The position numbers were made by a program, and so were the translations under genes. From Streptococcus sp. HPH0090 (GTDB lineage: Bacteria; Bacillota; Bacilli; Lactobacillales; Streptococcaceae), in the NCBI RefSeq assembly GCF_000411475.1, contig NZ_KE150464.1, forward strand, positions 496,001 through 560,000: a stretch of DNA of 64,000 bases, in the 5' to 3' direction. Within the stretch, counting starts at the first letter, position 1; each line of letters begins with the position of its first letter. The notes under the pieces were generated by a model, which was not told the DNA's origin, did not search any database, and saw only the letters and a list, made by a program, of their open reading frames with translations. Below, piece by piece: positions 1-8,291 of the stretch.

Positions 1-12
1 TGCCTAACGTAA

Positions 13-2142
13 TCAGTTAGATTCATCTGGTGCAAGGAGCGACAGATTTACTTTTTCGCGTTGGACATCGATTTTCTTCACCCAAACAGTTACCAAATCA
101 CCGACCGATACGACTTGACTAGGATGTTTGATAAATTTCTTGCTCATGTGAGAGATATGAATCAGGCCATCCTCGTGAATACCGATATCAACAAAGGCGC
201 CGAAGTCAACGACGTTCCGAACCACTCCCTCTAGTTTTTGCCCAACTTTTAAATCCTTGATATCCAAAACATCTTGGCGTAGGACTGGAGCATCAAAAGA
301 ATCACGGAAATCACGACCTGGTTTGAGAAGATCAGCAATAATATCTTTAAGAGTTTCCTGGCCAAGTTCTAGCTCTTGAGCCATGTCAATAACTGAAACC
401 GATTTGAGCTTAGCTTGTGCTTCTTCATTTAGGTCTTTAATGTCCAAACGTTTGAAAAGTTCTTTAACCGCTGCATAGTTTTCTGGGTGAACACCTGTAT
501 TATCAAGGATATTGCTGCTTTCAGGAATGCGAAGGAAACCTGCTGCCTGTTCAAAAGCTTTTGCTCCCAGTCGAGGTACTTTCTTGATTTGAGCACGAGA
601 AGTGATTTTGCCTTCTTCTTCACGATACTTAAAGATGTTTTCTGAAATCGTTTTGTTAAGCCCTGCAACATGGGAAAGTAGCGCTGGACTAGCTGTGTTG
701 ACATTGACACCGACTTGGTTAACGACTGTATCCACGACGAAGTCCAAACTTTCAGATAGTTTTTTCTGACTTACATCATGTTGGTACTGGCCGACACCGA
801 TGGATTTGGGGTCAATTTTAACCAATTCAGCCAGGGGATCTTGCAGGCGACGGGCAATGGAGATAGCAGAGCGTTTTTCAACGGATAACTCAGGAAATTC
901 CTGACGGGCAAGTTCGCTAGCTGAGTAGACAGAAGCACCGCTTTCGCTCACAATGACATAGCTGACTTCTGGAAAATCTTTGAGAACTTCAGCAACAAAG
1001 GCTTCACTCTCACGGCTGGCAGTTCCATTTCCGATTGCAATGATTTCAACACCGTATTGACCAATCAAATCTGCTAAATCACGCTTAGCCTCTTCAATCT
1101 GACGAGCTGAAGCTGGTTTGACTGGGTAAATAACTTGTGTTGTCAACATCTTACCAGTCGCATCAACTACTGCAAGCTTTGCCCCTGTACGAAAGGCTGG
1201 GTCAAAACCTAGAACCACGCGCCCTTTTAGAGGTGCAACCAGAAGGAGATTCCGAAGGTTTTCTGAGAAGAGTTGGATAGCTCCTTCTTCTGCCTTTTCT
1301 GTCAATTCAGTACGAATACGGCGCTCGATAGCTGGCAATACTTTTTTCTTAACAGATTGTTGAATCACTTCGTCTATATAAGCATTCTTAACCTTGAAAC
1401 GAGCAGCAAAGAAGGCTTGAATACGATCAACTGCATGCTCAAATCCAATCTTCAAAACACCTAGCTTCTCACCACGATTAAGGGCAAGCGTACGGTAACC
1501 CTGCATATTGGCAACTGTTTCTGAGAAATCGTAATAAATCTGAAAGACTTGCTTCTCATCCAAACTTTCGTCCTTGACTTGTGAAGTAATCTTAGAATGT
1601 CTAAGGACCTCTTGATAAGTCATTGAACGCAAGTTGACATCTTCAGATAGAGCTTCAACCAAGATATCAACTGCACCTGCTAAAGCATCTTGTGGAGTCT
1701 CGAAACCTTCACATACAAATGATTCTGCTCTCTTTTCTAGATCAGAAACATTCTGTAAGATTAAGCGAGCAAGTGGAAAGAGACCAGCTTCACGCGCAAT
1801 CGTTGCCTTGGTCCTACGTTTCTCTTTATAAGGAAGATAGAGTTCTTCTACATCAGCTAATTTTTCGGCAGAAAGAATTGCTTCTTCTAATTCCTTGGTT
1901 AACTTGCCTTGCTCTTTGATTTTTGCTAAAACGGCTTCTTTTCGATCATTGAGAGCAGTTAGGCTTTTATCAAGGTCGATAATTGCCTTAATAGCCACTT
2001 CATCCAAGCTACCAGTCATATCCTTGCGGTAACGAGCGATAAAGGGAATCGTAGCACCTTCAGCTGTCAAAGATAAGACTGTATCAATTTGTTTTAAGGT
2101 TACACCCAAATCTTGGGAAATTTTTTCATATTTTTTATCCAT
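13..2142 (-). CDS. tex: Tex, transcription accessory / S1 RNA-binding protein
   Basis: Cytoplasmic Tex-family protein of 709 aa, the usual length. The order is an N-terminal helical Tex domain (about 1-190), a YqgF/RNase H-like fold (about 305-440, with VVLGFDPAFRTG), helix-hairpin-helix repeats (about 480-560) and a C-terminal S1 domain (about 640-705, with GVVRNVVDFGAFVDIGIHEDG). The family binds nucleic acid and is linked to transcription accuracy and toxin expression; the precise role here is inferred. The ATG lies only six bases after a TATAAT box on the same strand, so the transcript may be leaderless. It diverges from the 2298 operon. Identification is confident. Confidence 0.96.
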   Translation of the reverse strand: MDKKYEKISQDLGVTLKQIDTVLSLTAEGATIPFIARYRKDMTGSLDEVAIKAIIDLDKSLTALNDRKEAVLAKIKEQGKLTKELEEAILSAEKLADVEELYLPYKEKRRTKATIAREAGLFPLARLILQNVSDLEKRAESFVCEGFETPQDALAGAVDILVEALSEDVNLRSMTYQEVLRHSKITSQVKDESLDEKQVFQIYYDFSETVANMQGYRTLALNRGEKLGVLKIGFEHAVDRIQAFFAARFKVKNAYIDEVIQQSVKKKVLPAIERRIRTELTEKAEEGAIQLFSENLRNLLLVAPLKGRVVLGFDPAFRTGAKLAVVDATGKMLTTQVIYPVKPASARQIEEAKRDLADLIGQYGVEIIAIGNGTASRESEAFVAEVLKDFPEVSYVIVSESGASVYSASELARQEFPELSVEKRSAISIARRLQDPLAELVKIDPKSIGVGQYQHDVSQKKLSESLDFVVDTVVNQVGVNVNTASPALLSHVAGLNKTISENIFKYREEEGKITSRAQIKKVPRLGAKAFEQAAGFLRIPESSNILDNTGVHPENYAAVKELFKRLDIKDLNEEAQAKLKSVSVIDMAQELELGQETLKDIIADLLKPGRDFRDSFDAPVLRQDVLDIKDLKVGQKLEGVVRNVVDFGAFVDIGIHEDGLIHISHMSKKFIKHPSQVVSVGDLVTVWVKKIDVQREKVNLSLLAPDESN

Positions 2143-2148
2143 GAAACT

Positions 2149-2157
2149 ATTATACCA
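2149..2157 (-). promoter_or_regulatory. Extended -10 promoter of tex
   Basis: Read on the minus strand, TGG followed by TATAAT (2154 down to 2149) is an extended -10 element. The expected start of transcription coincides with the tex ATG at 2142. No good -35 and no ribosome site are present. Confidence 0.6.
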
Positions 2158-2260
2158 TAAGCAGGAAAGCTTGTTTTCATTAATTTGTTGCTTTATTACA
2201 ACTTTATAAAGATAAAAGCCATGTTTATTTTAAAATCCAACTATTTCTTAGAAATAATAG

Positions 2261-2266
2261 TATAAT
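2261..2266 (+). promoter_or_regulatory. -10 box for the 2298-4147 operon
   Basis: TATAAT lies 32 bases upstream of the small ORF at 2298, in the intergenic space divergent from tex. The -35 region is poor, so this rests mainly on the perfect -10 and the position. Confidence 0.45.
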
Positions 2267-2297
2267 AGTGATAACTAAAAGAATCGAGGTATGCCTT

Positions 2298-2429
2298 ATG
2301 GCTGTTAAATTTACAAAAACTGATGACTTAGATAAGATGTTCGAAGAATTCGCTAAACTACCTGACTTAAAGCAAGTAACATTTCCAGATGACAAAGAAA
2401 AGAAAGATAAGGCAGAAAAGAAAAAATAG
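2298..2429 (+). CDS. Small highly charged conserved protein (43 aa)
   Basis: A 43-aa ORF preceded by GAGG at 8-base spacing. It starts MAVKFTKTDDLDKMFEEFAK and ends in a lysine/glutamate-rich tail (DDKEKKDKAEKKK). Its TAG stop is immediately followed by the ATG of the permease gene, so the two are probably translationally coupled. There is no signal peptide or membrane segment; it should be a small soluble, partly disordered protein. I recognise it as the kind of tiny ORF often found next to this permease type in streptococci but know no function. The ribosome site, tight coupling and promoter argue that it is real. Confidence 0.7.
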   Translation: MAVKFTKTDDLDKMFEEFAKLPDLKQVTFPDDKEKKDKAEKKK

Positions 2430-3335
2430 ATGGATCTCTTTCAAAACCTGCCTTCAAGTGTTTTACAAGCTGGTGCCATTTTTCTATCAATTATCATTGA
2501 AGCTTTACCCTTTGTCTTAATTGGTAGCATCATCTCTGGTGCTATTGAAGTCTACGTCACTCCTGAGAAGGTTTATACATTTCTCCCTAAAAATCGTTTG
2601 GGGAGAATCTTTTTTGGTACCTTCATTGGTTTTCTCTTTCCCTCTTGTGAATGTGGAATTGTTCCTATCATTAATCGTTTCTTGGAGAAGAAGGTTCCAA
2701 GCTATACAGCTGTTCCCTTTCTAGTAACAGCTCCTATCATTAATCCCATCGTACTCTTTACGACCTATTCAGCTTTTGGTAATTCCATTCAAATGGTTCT
2801 TCTAAGAGCTTTAGGGGCAATACTCATTGCTACGATATTGGGTATTTTCCTTGGATTTTTCTGTGAGGAACCTATTCACAAAGAAAATAGACTAGCTTGT
2901 CATGAACATGATTTTTCTCATTTAACGAAAGGTCAGAAACTTCTTCAGGTATTCATTCAAGCTATTGATGAATTCTTTGATATGGGGCGTTACTTAGTCT
3001 TTGGCTGTCTTTTTGCCAGCATAGTTCAGGTCTATGTTCCAACTCGTATCCTGACATCTATCAGCGCAACACCACTACTTGCTATTGTTCTATTGATGGT
3101 CTTATCCTTCCTACTATCACTTTGTAGTGAAGCGGATGCTTTTATCGGCTCTTCTCTTCTATCAAGTTTTGGTCTAGCTCCTGTTTTAGCTTTTCTGGTT
3201 ATAGGTCCTATGCTTGATGTCAAAAATCTACTCATGATGAAGAATTATCTCAAAACGCGATTTATTTGGCAATTTATGACAATTGTGACTTTTGTTGTTA
3301 TTGTCTATTCTTATATAGTCGGGGTGATGCTATGA
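2430..3335 (+). CDS. UPF0718 / ArsP-like permease
   Basis: Polytopic membrane protein of 301 aa with about eight hydrophobic segments. It carries the family signatures LFPSCECGIVPI (about residues 70-81) and TAPIINPIVLF (about 100-110), plus SLCSEADAFIGSS near 230. The UPF0718 (DUF318) family includes organoarsenical exporter ArsP, but streptococcal members have unproven substrates. The gene starts directly after the stop of the 43-aa ORF and its TGA overlaps the ATG of the DUF1980 gene by two bases. Permease and DUF1980 partner are a conserved pair, so the two products probably act together in the membrane. Substrate unknown. Confidence 0.88.
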   Translation: MDLFQNLPSSVLQAGAIFLSIIIEALPFVLIGSIISGAIEVYVTPEKVYTFLPKNRLGRIFFGTFIGFLFPSCECGIVPIINRFLEKKVPSYTAVPFLVTAPIINPIVLFTTYSAFGNSIQMVLLRALGAILIATILGIFLGFFCEEPIHKENRLACHEHDFSHLTKGQKLLQVFIQAIDEFFDMGRYLVFGCLFASIVQVYVPTRILTSISATPLLAIVLLMVLSFLLSLCSEADAFIGSSLLSSFGLAPVLAFLVIGPMLDVKNLLMMKNYLKTRFIWQFMTIVTFVVIVYSYIVGVML

Positions 3336-4147
3336 TACGATTTCTTATTTTATTTGGTTATTTCTCTTTGACTCTTTATCTACATATTTCAGGTAAGCTC
3401 AATCAGTATTTAAACCTCCACTATTCTTATCTAGCCTATATGACAATGGTTCTATCTTTGATACTAGCCATCGTTCAAGCCTATATTTGCTTCAAACGTT
3501 TGAAAGCACATAGCCACTTACAGAGTTTTTCAGCCAAAATTGCTAGTTTTATCCTCTTAGGTTTGCCTTTGTTAGTTGGTTTCACTTTTCCAACAGTTAC
3601 TCTGGATTCACAAACAGTATCGGCAAAAGGATATTATTTCCCTTTGTCGGAAGGAACTGACAAGGCAATCCAAGCAAGTGAAGGAACGAACAGTCAGTAT
3701 CTTAAGCCGGATACCAGTCGCTTTTATTCACAAACAGCTCATGAAAATATTATTCGGAAGAGTGCTGATAAGTACATAGCTCAATCTAGTATAGTTATCA
3801 ATGATGAAAACTACCTGGAGGTCATGGAAGCTATCTATGATTATCCAAATGAATTTGAAGGCAAGGAAATCGAGTTTATTGGCTTTGTCTACAACGATCC
3901 AAATCATACCAATAGTCAATTTGTCTTTCGCTTTGGCATCATGCACTGTATCGCTGATTCAGGAGTTTTTGGCCTCTTAACCACAGGAAATACCAATCAT
4001 TATGAGAATAACACCTGGGTGAGAGTCAAAGGTAAGATTAGCAATCACTATCACAAGGAACTCAACCAGGTTCTCCCAACCCTTGAAGTCCAGTCTTTCA
4101 TCAAAGTGGACAAACCAGAGAATCCATATGTTTACAAAGAATTCTAA
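3332..4147 (+). CDS. TIGR03943 / DUF1980 family putative permease subunit
   Basis: 271 aa from the ATG at 3332, which overlaps the preceding stop as ATGA; an earlier in-frame start at 3266 lies inside the permease and is unlikely. Two to three N-terminal hydrophobic segments (about 1-25, 32-55, 68-88) are followed by an extracytoplasmic C-terminal domain (about 160-265) containing IEFIGFVYNDPN, FGIMHCIADSG and WVRVKGKI, typical of the family. It belongs with the UPF0718 permease upstream and is likely its obligate partner. The gene ends in a strong terminator. The transported compound is not known. Confidence 0.85.
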   Translation: MIRFLILFGYFSLTLYLHISGKLNQYLNLHYSYLAYMTMVLSLILAIVQAYICFKRLKAHSHLQSFSAKIASFILLGLPLLVGFTFPTVTLDSQTVSAKGYYFPLSEGTDKAIQASEGTNSQYLKPDTSRFYSQTAHENIIRKSADKYIAQSSIVINDENYLEVMEAIYDYPNEFEGKEIEFIGFVYNDPNHTNSQFVFRFGIMHCIADSGVFGLLTTGNTNHYENNTWVRVKGKISNHYHKELNQVLPTLEVQSFIKVDKPENPYVYKEF

Positions 4148-4176
4148 AAAAGTAGCCTGAGGGGGCTACTTTTTCT
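4146..4176 (+). terminator. Rho-independent terminator after the DUF1980 gene
   Basis: AAAAAGTAGCC (4147-4157) pairs with GGCTACTTTTT (4164-4174) and is followed by T-rich sequence. It overlaps the stop codon and works for the plus-strand operon; the A-rich left side could also serve the minus strand. Confidence 0.8.
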
Positions 4177-4179
4177 TGT

Positions 4180-4358
4180 TTAGTCAGGTTTTAACTTTTC
4201 GGACTCCGACCTGATCGCCTGCTTTTTAAAGAGCTTGATATGCCCCATAAATTGAGAAGGTTGTAATCCTTGCAAGTTTTTAACGAGAATGTTTCTGAGA
4301 CTTATTTCTTGACCTCTTCAATCTCCCCCTCAAACAATAATTCCTAGGCTTGATTCAT
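4180..4358 (-). pseudogene. Relic of a small unknown protein gene
   Basis: A minus-strand ATG at 4358 has a good AGGAGA site. The reading frame MNQA is broken by TAG after four codons, continues ELLFEGEIEEVKK, stops again, and then resumes in another frame as LRNILVKNLQGLQPSQFMGH down to a TAA at 4180. That pattern of good start signal, one nonsense codon and one frameshift suggests a decayed gene of about 60 codons. I do not recognise the family. It could also be chance, so confidence is low. Confidence 0.35.
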
Positions 4359-4375
4359 GCTTATTCTCCTCTAGC

Positions 4376-5428
4376 TTATGTTGTATAGAAATAAATCGAC
4401 AAATCACTATCAGACTCATATTTTTTCCAAGCTAAACTGAAGCCATAATAATCTTCAAATTCAGTATGCCAGTCATAATAAAGTGGGATACGACTATACT
4501 TTCTTGCAACAACTTCGTCTTCAAATTCTGGAGACTCTCCTGCAGTAATTCCAAATTGAAGACCATTCAATTCCCAAGTATTTCCCCAAACATTTTCGTC
4601 TGATAGAACATCAATCCAACGAGAGGCGTCAATATCAAAATCTGCACATAACTCTAGTGTAAAGAATTTTCTATAGTTTACTTTGGCGGGCTTAATATAA
4701 AAGGCACCATCCACCTGATACTTTTTATCTCTGGCTTGGATTTGTGTGATTTTCATTGGAATAGGAACTCCATTTAACTCTAACCAAAAGTGTCCCAAGG
4801 GAGTTTTAATTACATTATAGATTTGTTTAGAATTTACATTTATTTTTTTCAAGCAAGTATCTAAAATCCTCCCATGTTTAACTATATTTACACAAACTAT
4901 TGTAGAAGTCAGTGGATCAAAATCTGTATACCTACGAATGACATGTTTTAACTTTTCAACGGGAAAAGTGATATCCTTTGGTAGGGCATGATACTTCTGG
5001 ACAACTAGAGCAGTTTTTTCAGTATTTTCCTTCCCGGTTGGAACAATCACAGCATGTCCAACATGAATAGTTGGGTCGTCACAGATATAAGTATAACCAT
5101 TTCCACCTTCTTGAAACTCAACAACTACAATATTTAATTCCTGATCAGGATCGAAAAGTGGTTCAACTTTTTCACTGGTCTGGCGCTCATAAAAGGTGTA
5201 ACAATCCGAATCATCATCTTCACCAAAGACCATAAAACTACCACAATTTGGACATTTCCACATATAGAAAGAAGCCTCTGAAATGTCTTCATAGGAAATT
5301 GTATCATTACCATCTTTTTTATTCATGATTTCTACTAATAACTCATCCGAATAAACCGAATAGGCATTTGGATCGGGCGCTCGGTGGTCATTCATAGCTT
5401 GCCCACATTTACATGTCCATTTACCCAT
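4376..5428 (-). CDS. Unknown protein with N-terminal zinc-ribbon
   Basis: 350 aa, family not recognised. The N-terminus MGKWTCKCGQAMNDHRAPDP has a CxC pair and is followed at about residue 57 by WKCPNCGSF, so four cysteines could form a zinc ribbon. The rest is acidic and aromatic with no membrane segment, probably cytoplasmic. It starts eight bases after the nucleotidyltransferase gene upstream, with GAGG at suitable spacing, so the two are co-transcribed. The C-terminal 100 residues (ITAGESPEFEDEV, YYDWHTEFEDYYG) look like a separate globular domain. No function can be assigned. Confidence 0.7.
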   Translation of the reverse strand: MGKWTCKCGQAMNDHRAPDPNAYSVYSDELLVEIMNKKDGNDTISYEDISEASFYMWKCPNCGSFMVFGEDDDSDCYTFYERQTSEKVEPLFDPDQELNIVVVEFQEGGNGYTYICDDPTIHVGHAVIVPTGKENTEKTALVVQKYHALPKDITFPVEKLKHVIRRYTDFDPLTSTIVCVNIVKHGRILDTCLKKINVNSKQIYNVIKTPLGHFWLELNGVPIPMKITQIQARDKKYQVDGAFYIKPAKVNYRKFFTLELCADFDIDASRWIDVLSDENVWGNTWELNGLQFGITAGESPEFEDEVVARKYSRIPLYYDWHTEFEDYYGFSLAWKKYESDSDLSIYFYTT

Positions 5429-5436
5429 ATCTAACC

Positions 5437-6213
5437 TCAGTAACTACTTAATTCTTCAAGGAAAAATTTATTGAGAGCTTCCCAGTCTTTCCTCTCCTCG
5501 GTAACACTTTGGATGTAATCATCTAGTTCTTGTATATTATTGGTGATGTAGTCCTGGATGGGCTTAATCGGCTCAATTTCCATACCTTCAGGTCCATTTA
5601 TCTTGATATCAAGCAATCTAGACACATGCTCTTTCATTTCATCAGGAAGCAATTCTTTCACTAAATCATCAAACAAAATTGGTGGAACAGAATGATATTT
5701 TTCTATCCAACGACAGGCTAAAATGGGACGCAGAGCATAGAAGTACTTTTTAGGTTTGACCTTGTCTCCTGAAAGATACTTATTCATTTGAGTTCTAGCA
5801 GTATTCAAGTAATGGTGGAGCATCTTTTTCTCGGAAAAATACTGACTAACAAGCGGACGAATACGGTCAATAAAGCCTTCGTCTTGCTGGTAAACGATTG
5901 GCGACTGTAACCACTCAAAGAGGGTTGGATTTGACTTATAAAGCAACTTTAAAGCCTTGTCCAAATCCCAGCCACTCACATCCCATGTATCGTCAATTGG
6001 TAGTTCGATGACATCGCGATGATCGTTCAAGCTAAGATAAAAATCTTGCTTATGCTTGTAAATAAAACGCACATCAAAGTCACTATCCGGAGATTCAAAG
6101 CCCCAAGCGCGACTGCCAGACTCAATTGCCCACAATACGGTAACATCATAAGTACGTTCAATTTCCGCTAGTTTTTCAGGTACCAGAATATTCATTTCTT
6201 CTTGTGTTTGCAT
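5437..6213 (-). CDS. COG3541-type nucleotidyltransferase domain protein
   Basis: 258 aa from the ATG at 6213; an upstream start at 6249 lacks a better ribosome site. The Pol-beta nucleotidyltransferase signature GSRAWGFESPDSDFDV (about residues 30-45) has the GS and the two metal-binding aspartates. This matches the COG3541 (YcgL-like) group of predicted nucleotidyltransferases, of unknown substrate. The C-terminal half is helical and includes KPKKYFYALRPILACRWIEK. It is followed at eight bases by the zinc-ribbon gene, which may be its partner. It is soluble. Family assignment is good; the biological role is unknown. Confidence 0.8.
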   Translation of the reverse strand: MQTQEEMNILVPEKLAEIERTYDVTVLWAIESGSRAWGFESPDSDFDVRFIYKHKQDFYLSLNDHRDVIELPIDDTWDVSGWDLDKALKLLYKSNPTLFEWLQSPIVYQQDEGFIDRIRPLVSQYFSEKKMLHHYLNTARTQMNKYLSGDKVKPKKYFYALRPILACRWIEKYHSVPPILFDDLVKELLPDEMKEHVSRLLDIKINGPEGMEIEPIKPIQDYITNNIQELDDYIQSVTEERKDWEALNKFFLEELSSY

Positions 6214-6297
6214 GGTGCTTCTCTTTCTTATTAACTTCTTATACCCCATTTTATCAGAATCCTAGGACATTATCAAAAATTACTATAGTATTTACAG

Positions 6298-6321
6298 AAA
6301 AAAGCCTATACTAGGCTTTTT
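6298..6321 (-). terminator. Terminator of the polyamine operon
   Basis: AAAGCCTA (6301-6308) and TAGGCTTT (6312-6319) form a hairpin with a 3-base loop, flanked by A and T runs on both sides. It sits immediately after the aguB stop and is bidirectional in form. Confidence 0.8.
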
Positions 6322-7196
6322 TATCTGATAATATCTTTATACATATCCGGTCTTCTGTCTCTAAACAAGCCCCAGTTTAGGCGCTCATTTGCTCCTTTGT
6401 CGAGGTCATAAGTTGTTAACAGGATAGCTTCGCCTTGTCGTTCTGCTTGGGTCAAGATAACTCCTGTTTCATCGGTCATAAAGGATGAACCGTAGAAATT
6501 CAGACTTGAACTTTGTCCTCCATTTTCATCGCAAGGAGTGACTTCTTCCAAACCATAACGATTAGCCGCAATGACTGGTACTATATTTGCTGCTGCGTGC
6601 CCTTGCATGGTACGTTGCCAATGCCCACAACTATCTGTATCCAAAATAGGCTCTGATCCAATAGCTGTTGGATAAAAAAGTAATTCTGCGCCATTTAGAG
6701 CAAGACAACGGGCAGTTTCAGGGAACCATTGATCCCAACAGATCCCAATTCCAATCTTGGCATAGCGAGTGTCCCAGACCTTGAAACCAGTATTTCCAGG
6801 TGTAAAGAAGAATTTCTCCTGATAATAATGGTCATCTGGGATATGAGTTTTACGATAAACGCCCAGTACTTCTCCATCCGCATCAATGACAGCAATGGAA
6901 TTGTATAAGACATTACCATCTTTTTCATAGAAACTGATTGGTAAAACGACCTTTAGTTCCTTGGCAATCTCTTTAAAATGCTGAATAGCCGTATTTTCTG
7001 TCACCGACTGGGCATACTGGTAGTAGTCATACTGACGCTCCTGACAGAAATAGGGACGTTCAAATAATTCAGGCAAGAGAATAATTTGGGCTCCCTGCTC
7101 AGCAGCTTGTCGAACTAAACGTTCAGCTGTTTGGATATTCGTTTCAACATCCTTAGCGCATTGCATCTGAATAGCTGCAACCGTTACATTTCTCAT
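6321..7196 (-). CDS. aguB: N-carbamoylputrescine amidase
   Basis: Cytoplasmic nitrilase-superfamily enzyme of 291 aa that hydrolyses N-carbamoylputrescine to putrescine, CO2 and ammonia. The catalytic triad is visible: Glu43 in LLPELFERPYF, Lys116 in YRKTHIPDDHY and Cys153 in GIGICWDQWFPE. Length and motifs are those of AguB. It starts ten bases after aguA with an AGGAGA site and is the last gene of the operon, ending in a terminator. It completes the agmatine route to putrescine. Confidence 0.95.
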   Translation of the reverse strand: MRNVTVAAIQMQCAKDVETNIQTAERLVRQAAEQGAQIILLPELFERPYFCQERQYDYYQYAQSVTENTAIQHFKEIAKELKVVLPISFYEKDGNVLYNSIAVIDADGEVLGVYRKTHIPDDHYYQEKFFFTPGNTGFKVWDTRYAKIGIGICWDQWFPETARCLALNGAELLFYPTAIGSEPILDTDSCGHWQRTMQGHAAANIVPVIAANRYGLEEVTPCDENGGQSSSLNFYGSSFMTDETGVILTQAERQGEAILLTTYDLDKGANERLNWGLFRDRRPDMYKDIIR

Positions 7197-7205
7197 CTTT
7201 TTCTC

Positions 7206-8291
7206 CTATTCTGGAATTTGTTGGGTAATACAGTGGATATTTCCACCACCTAAAAGAATATCTCTTGCAGGAATTCCGACAACTTCACGGTCTGGGAAAC
7301 ACTGGCTCAGAATATTCAAGGCCACTAGGTCGTTTACATCTTGAAATTGCGGCACCAAGACAGATTTATTGGCGATATAAAAATTCACATAGGAAGCTGC
7401 TAGTCTTTCACCTGCATAACGCTCCTCTTCGCCTTCTTCATAAGTATATCCCGGCAAATCTTCTTCTGTAACTACTTGATGAATAGCTGGGATTGGAAGT
7501 TTATGAATAGTGAAACTTCGACCTTTTGCATCTGTTTCCTTCTCTAAAAGAGCTAGATCCGCCGCAGACATGGCATACTGAGGATCATCCTGATTGTCCG
7601 TCCAAGCTAAGACAATCTCTGCTGGGCCAACAAAGGCTGCCACATTATCGACGTGTTCGTTGGTTTCATCCTGATAAATGCCATAAGGAAGCCAGATGAC
7701 TTTTTCAGCTCCAAGACTCTCTAGTAAAGTCTTTTCAATCTCCTCTTTAGTCATATGAGGATTGCGACCCGGACTGAGAAGGCAACTTTCAGTCACAAGT
7801 ATAGTTCCTTGACCGTCACTGTGAATAGCTCCACCTTCTAGTACAAAAGGTTTGGCATCGTAAACAGGTATCTCTAAAACTTCTGCAAAGCGACTGGCCA
7901 CTTGGTCATCTGCTTCATAGTCTTGATAAAGACCGTCATATGAGCCACCCCAGGCATTGAAAGACCAGTCTACCGCCAACTTTTCCCTTTTATCATTAAG
8001 GAGAATAGTTGGACCAGTATCACGAGCCCAGGCATCATTTGTTGGGATATCTAGATAAACGACCTGGTCTCCAAGAAAGGATTGGGCTTCAGACAAATAA
8101 TTCTGGTCTACTAAAAGGTAGACTGTTTCCCCTTGGGCAATGGTTTTGATAATACGGCTAAAAGCTGCTTTAGCGGCCAACCCTTGAAAAGGCCAAGACC
8201 CTGGTCGCGTCGGCCATATCATAAGAGTCCCATGATGGGGTTCATACTCTGCAGGCATACGATAACCTAATTTCTTTGGGCTGTCAATCAT
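7206..8291 (-). CDS. aguA: Agmatine deiminase
   Basis: 361-aa guanidino-group hydrolase converting agmatine to N-carbamoylputrescine and ammonia. Family hallmarks include [20 protein letters not shown] at the N-terminus, [20 protein letters not shown] and the C-terminal catalytic cysteine in GGGNIHCIT (Cys354). It overlaps the nspC stop by four bases and is followed closely by aguB. In the operon context its substrate comes from the arginine decarboxylase at 11532-12986, so it serves biosynthesis rather than the catabolic agmatine deiminase pathway, which would carry a carbamate kinase and an antiporter that are absent here. Confidence 0.96.
   Translation of the reverse strand: MIDSPKKLGYRMPAEYEPHHGTLMIWPTRPGSWPFQGLAAKAAFSRIIKTIAQGETVYLLVDQNYLSEAQSFLGDQVVYLDIPTNDAWARDTGPTILLNDKREKLAVDWSFNAWGGSYDGLYQDYEADDQVASRFAEVLEIPVYDAKPFVLEGGAIHSDGQGTILVTESCLLSPGRNPHMTKEEIEKTLLESLGAEKVIWLPYGIYQDETNEHVDNVAAFVGPAEIVLAWTDNQDDPQYAMSAADLALLEKETDAKGRSFTIHKLPIPAIHQVVTEEDLPGYTYEEGEEERYAGERLAASYVNFYIANKSVLVPQFQDVNDLVALNILSQCFPDREVVGIPARDILLGGGNIHCITQQIPE

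Noticed and set aside
5437-6213. COG3541 nucleotidyltransferase as a second CBASS synthase
   Set aside because: The active-site block (GSRAWGFESPDSDFD) is the COG3541 type, and no membrane or nuclease effector is next to it.
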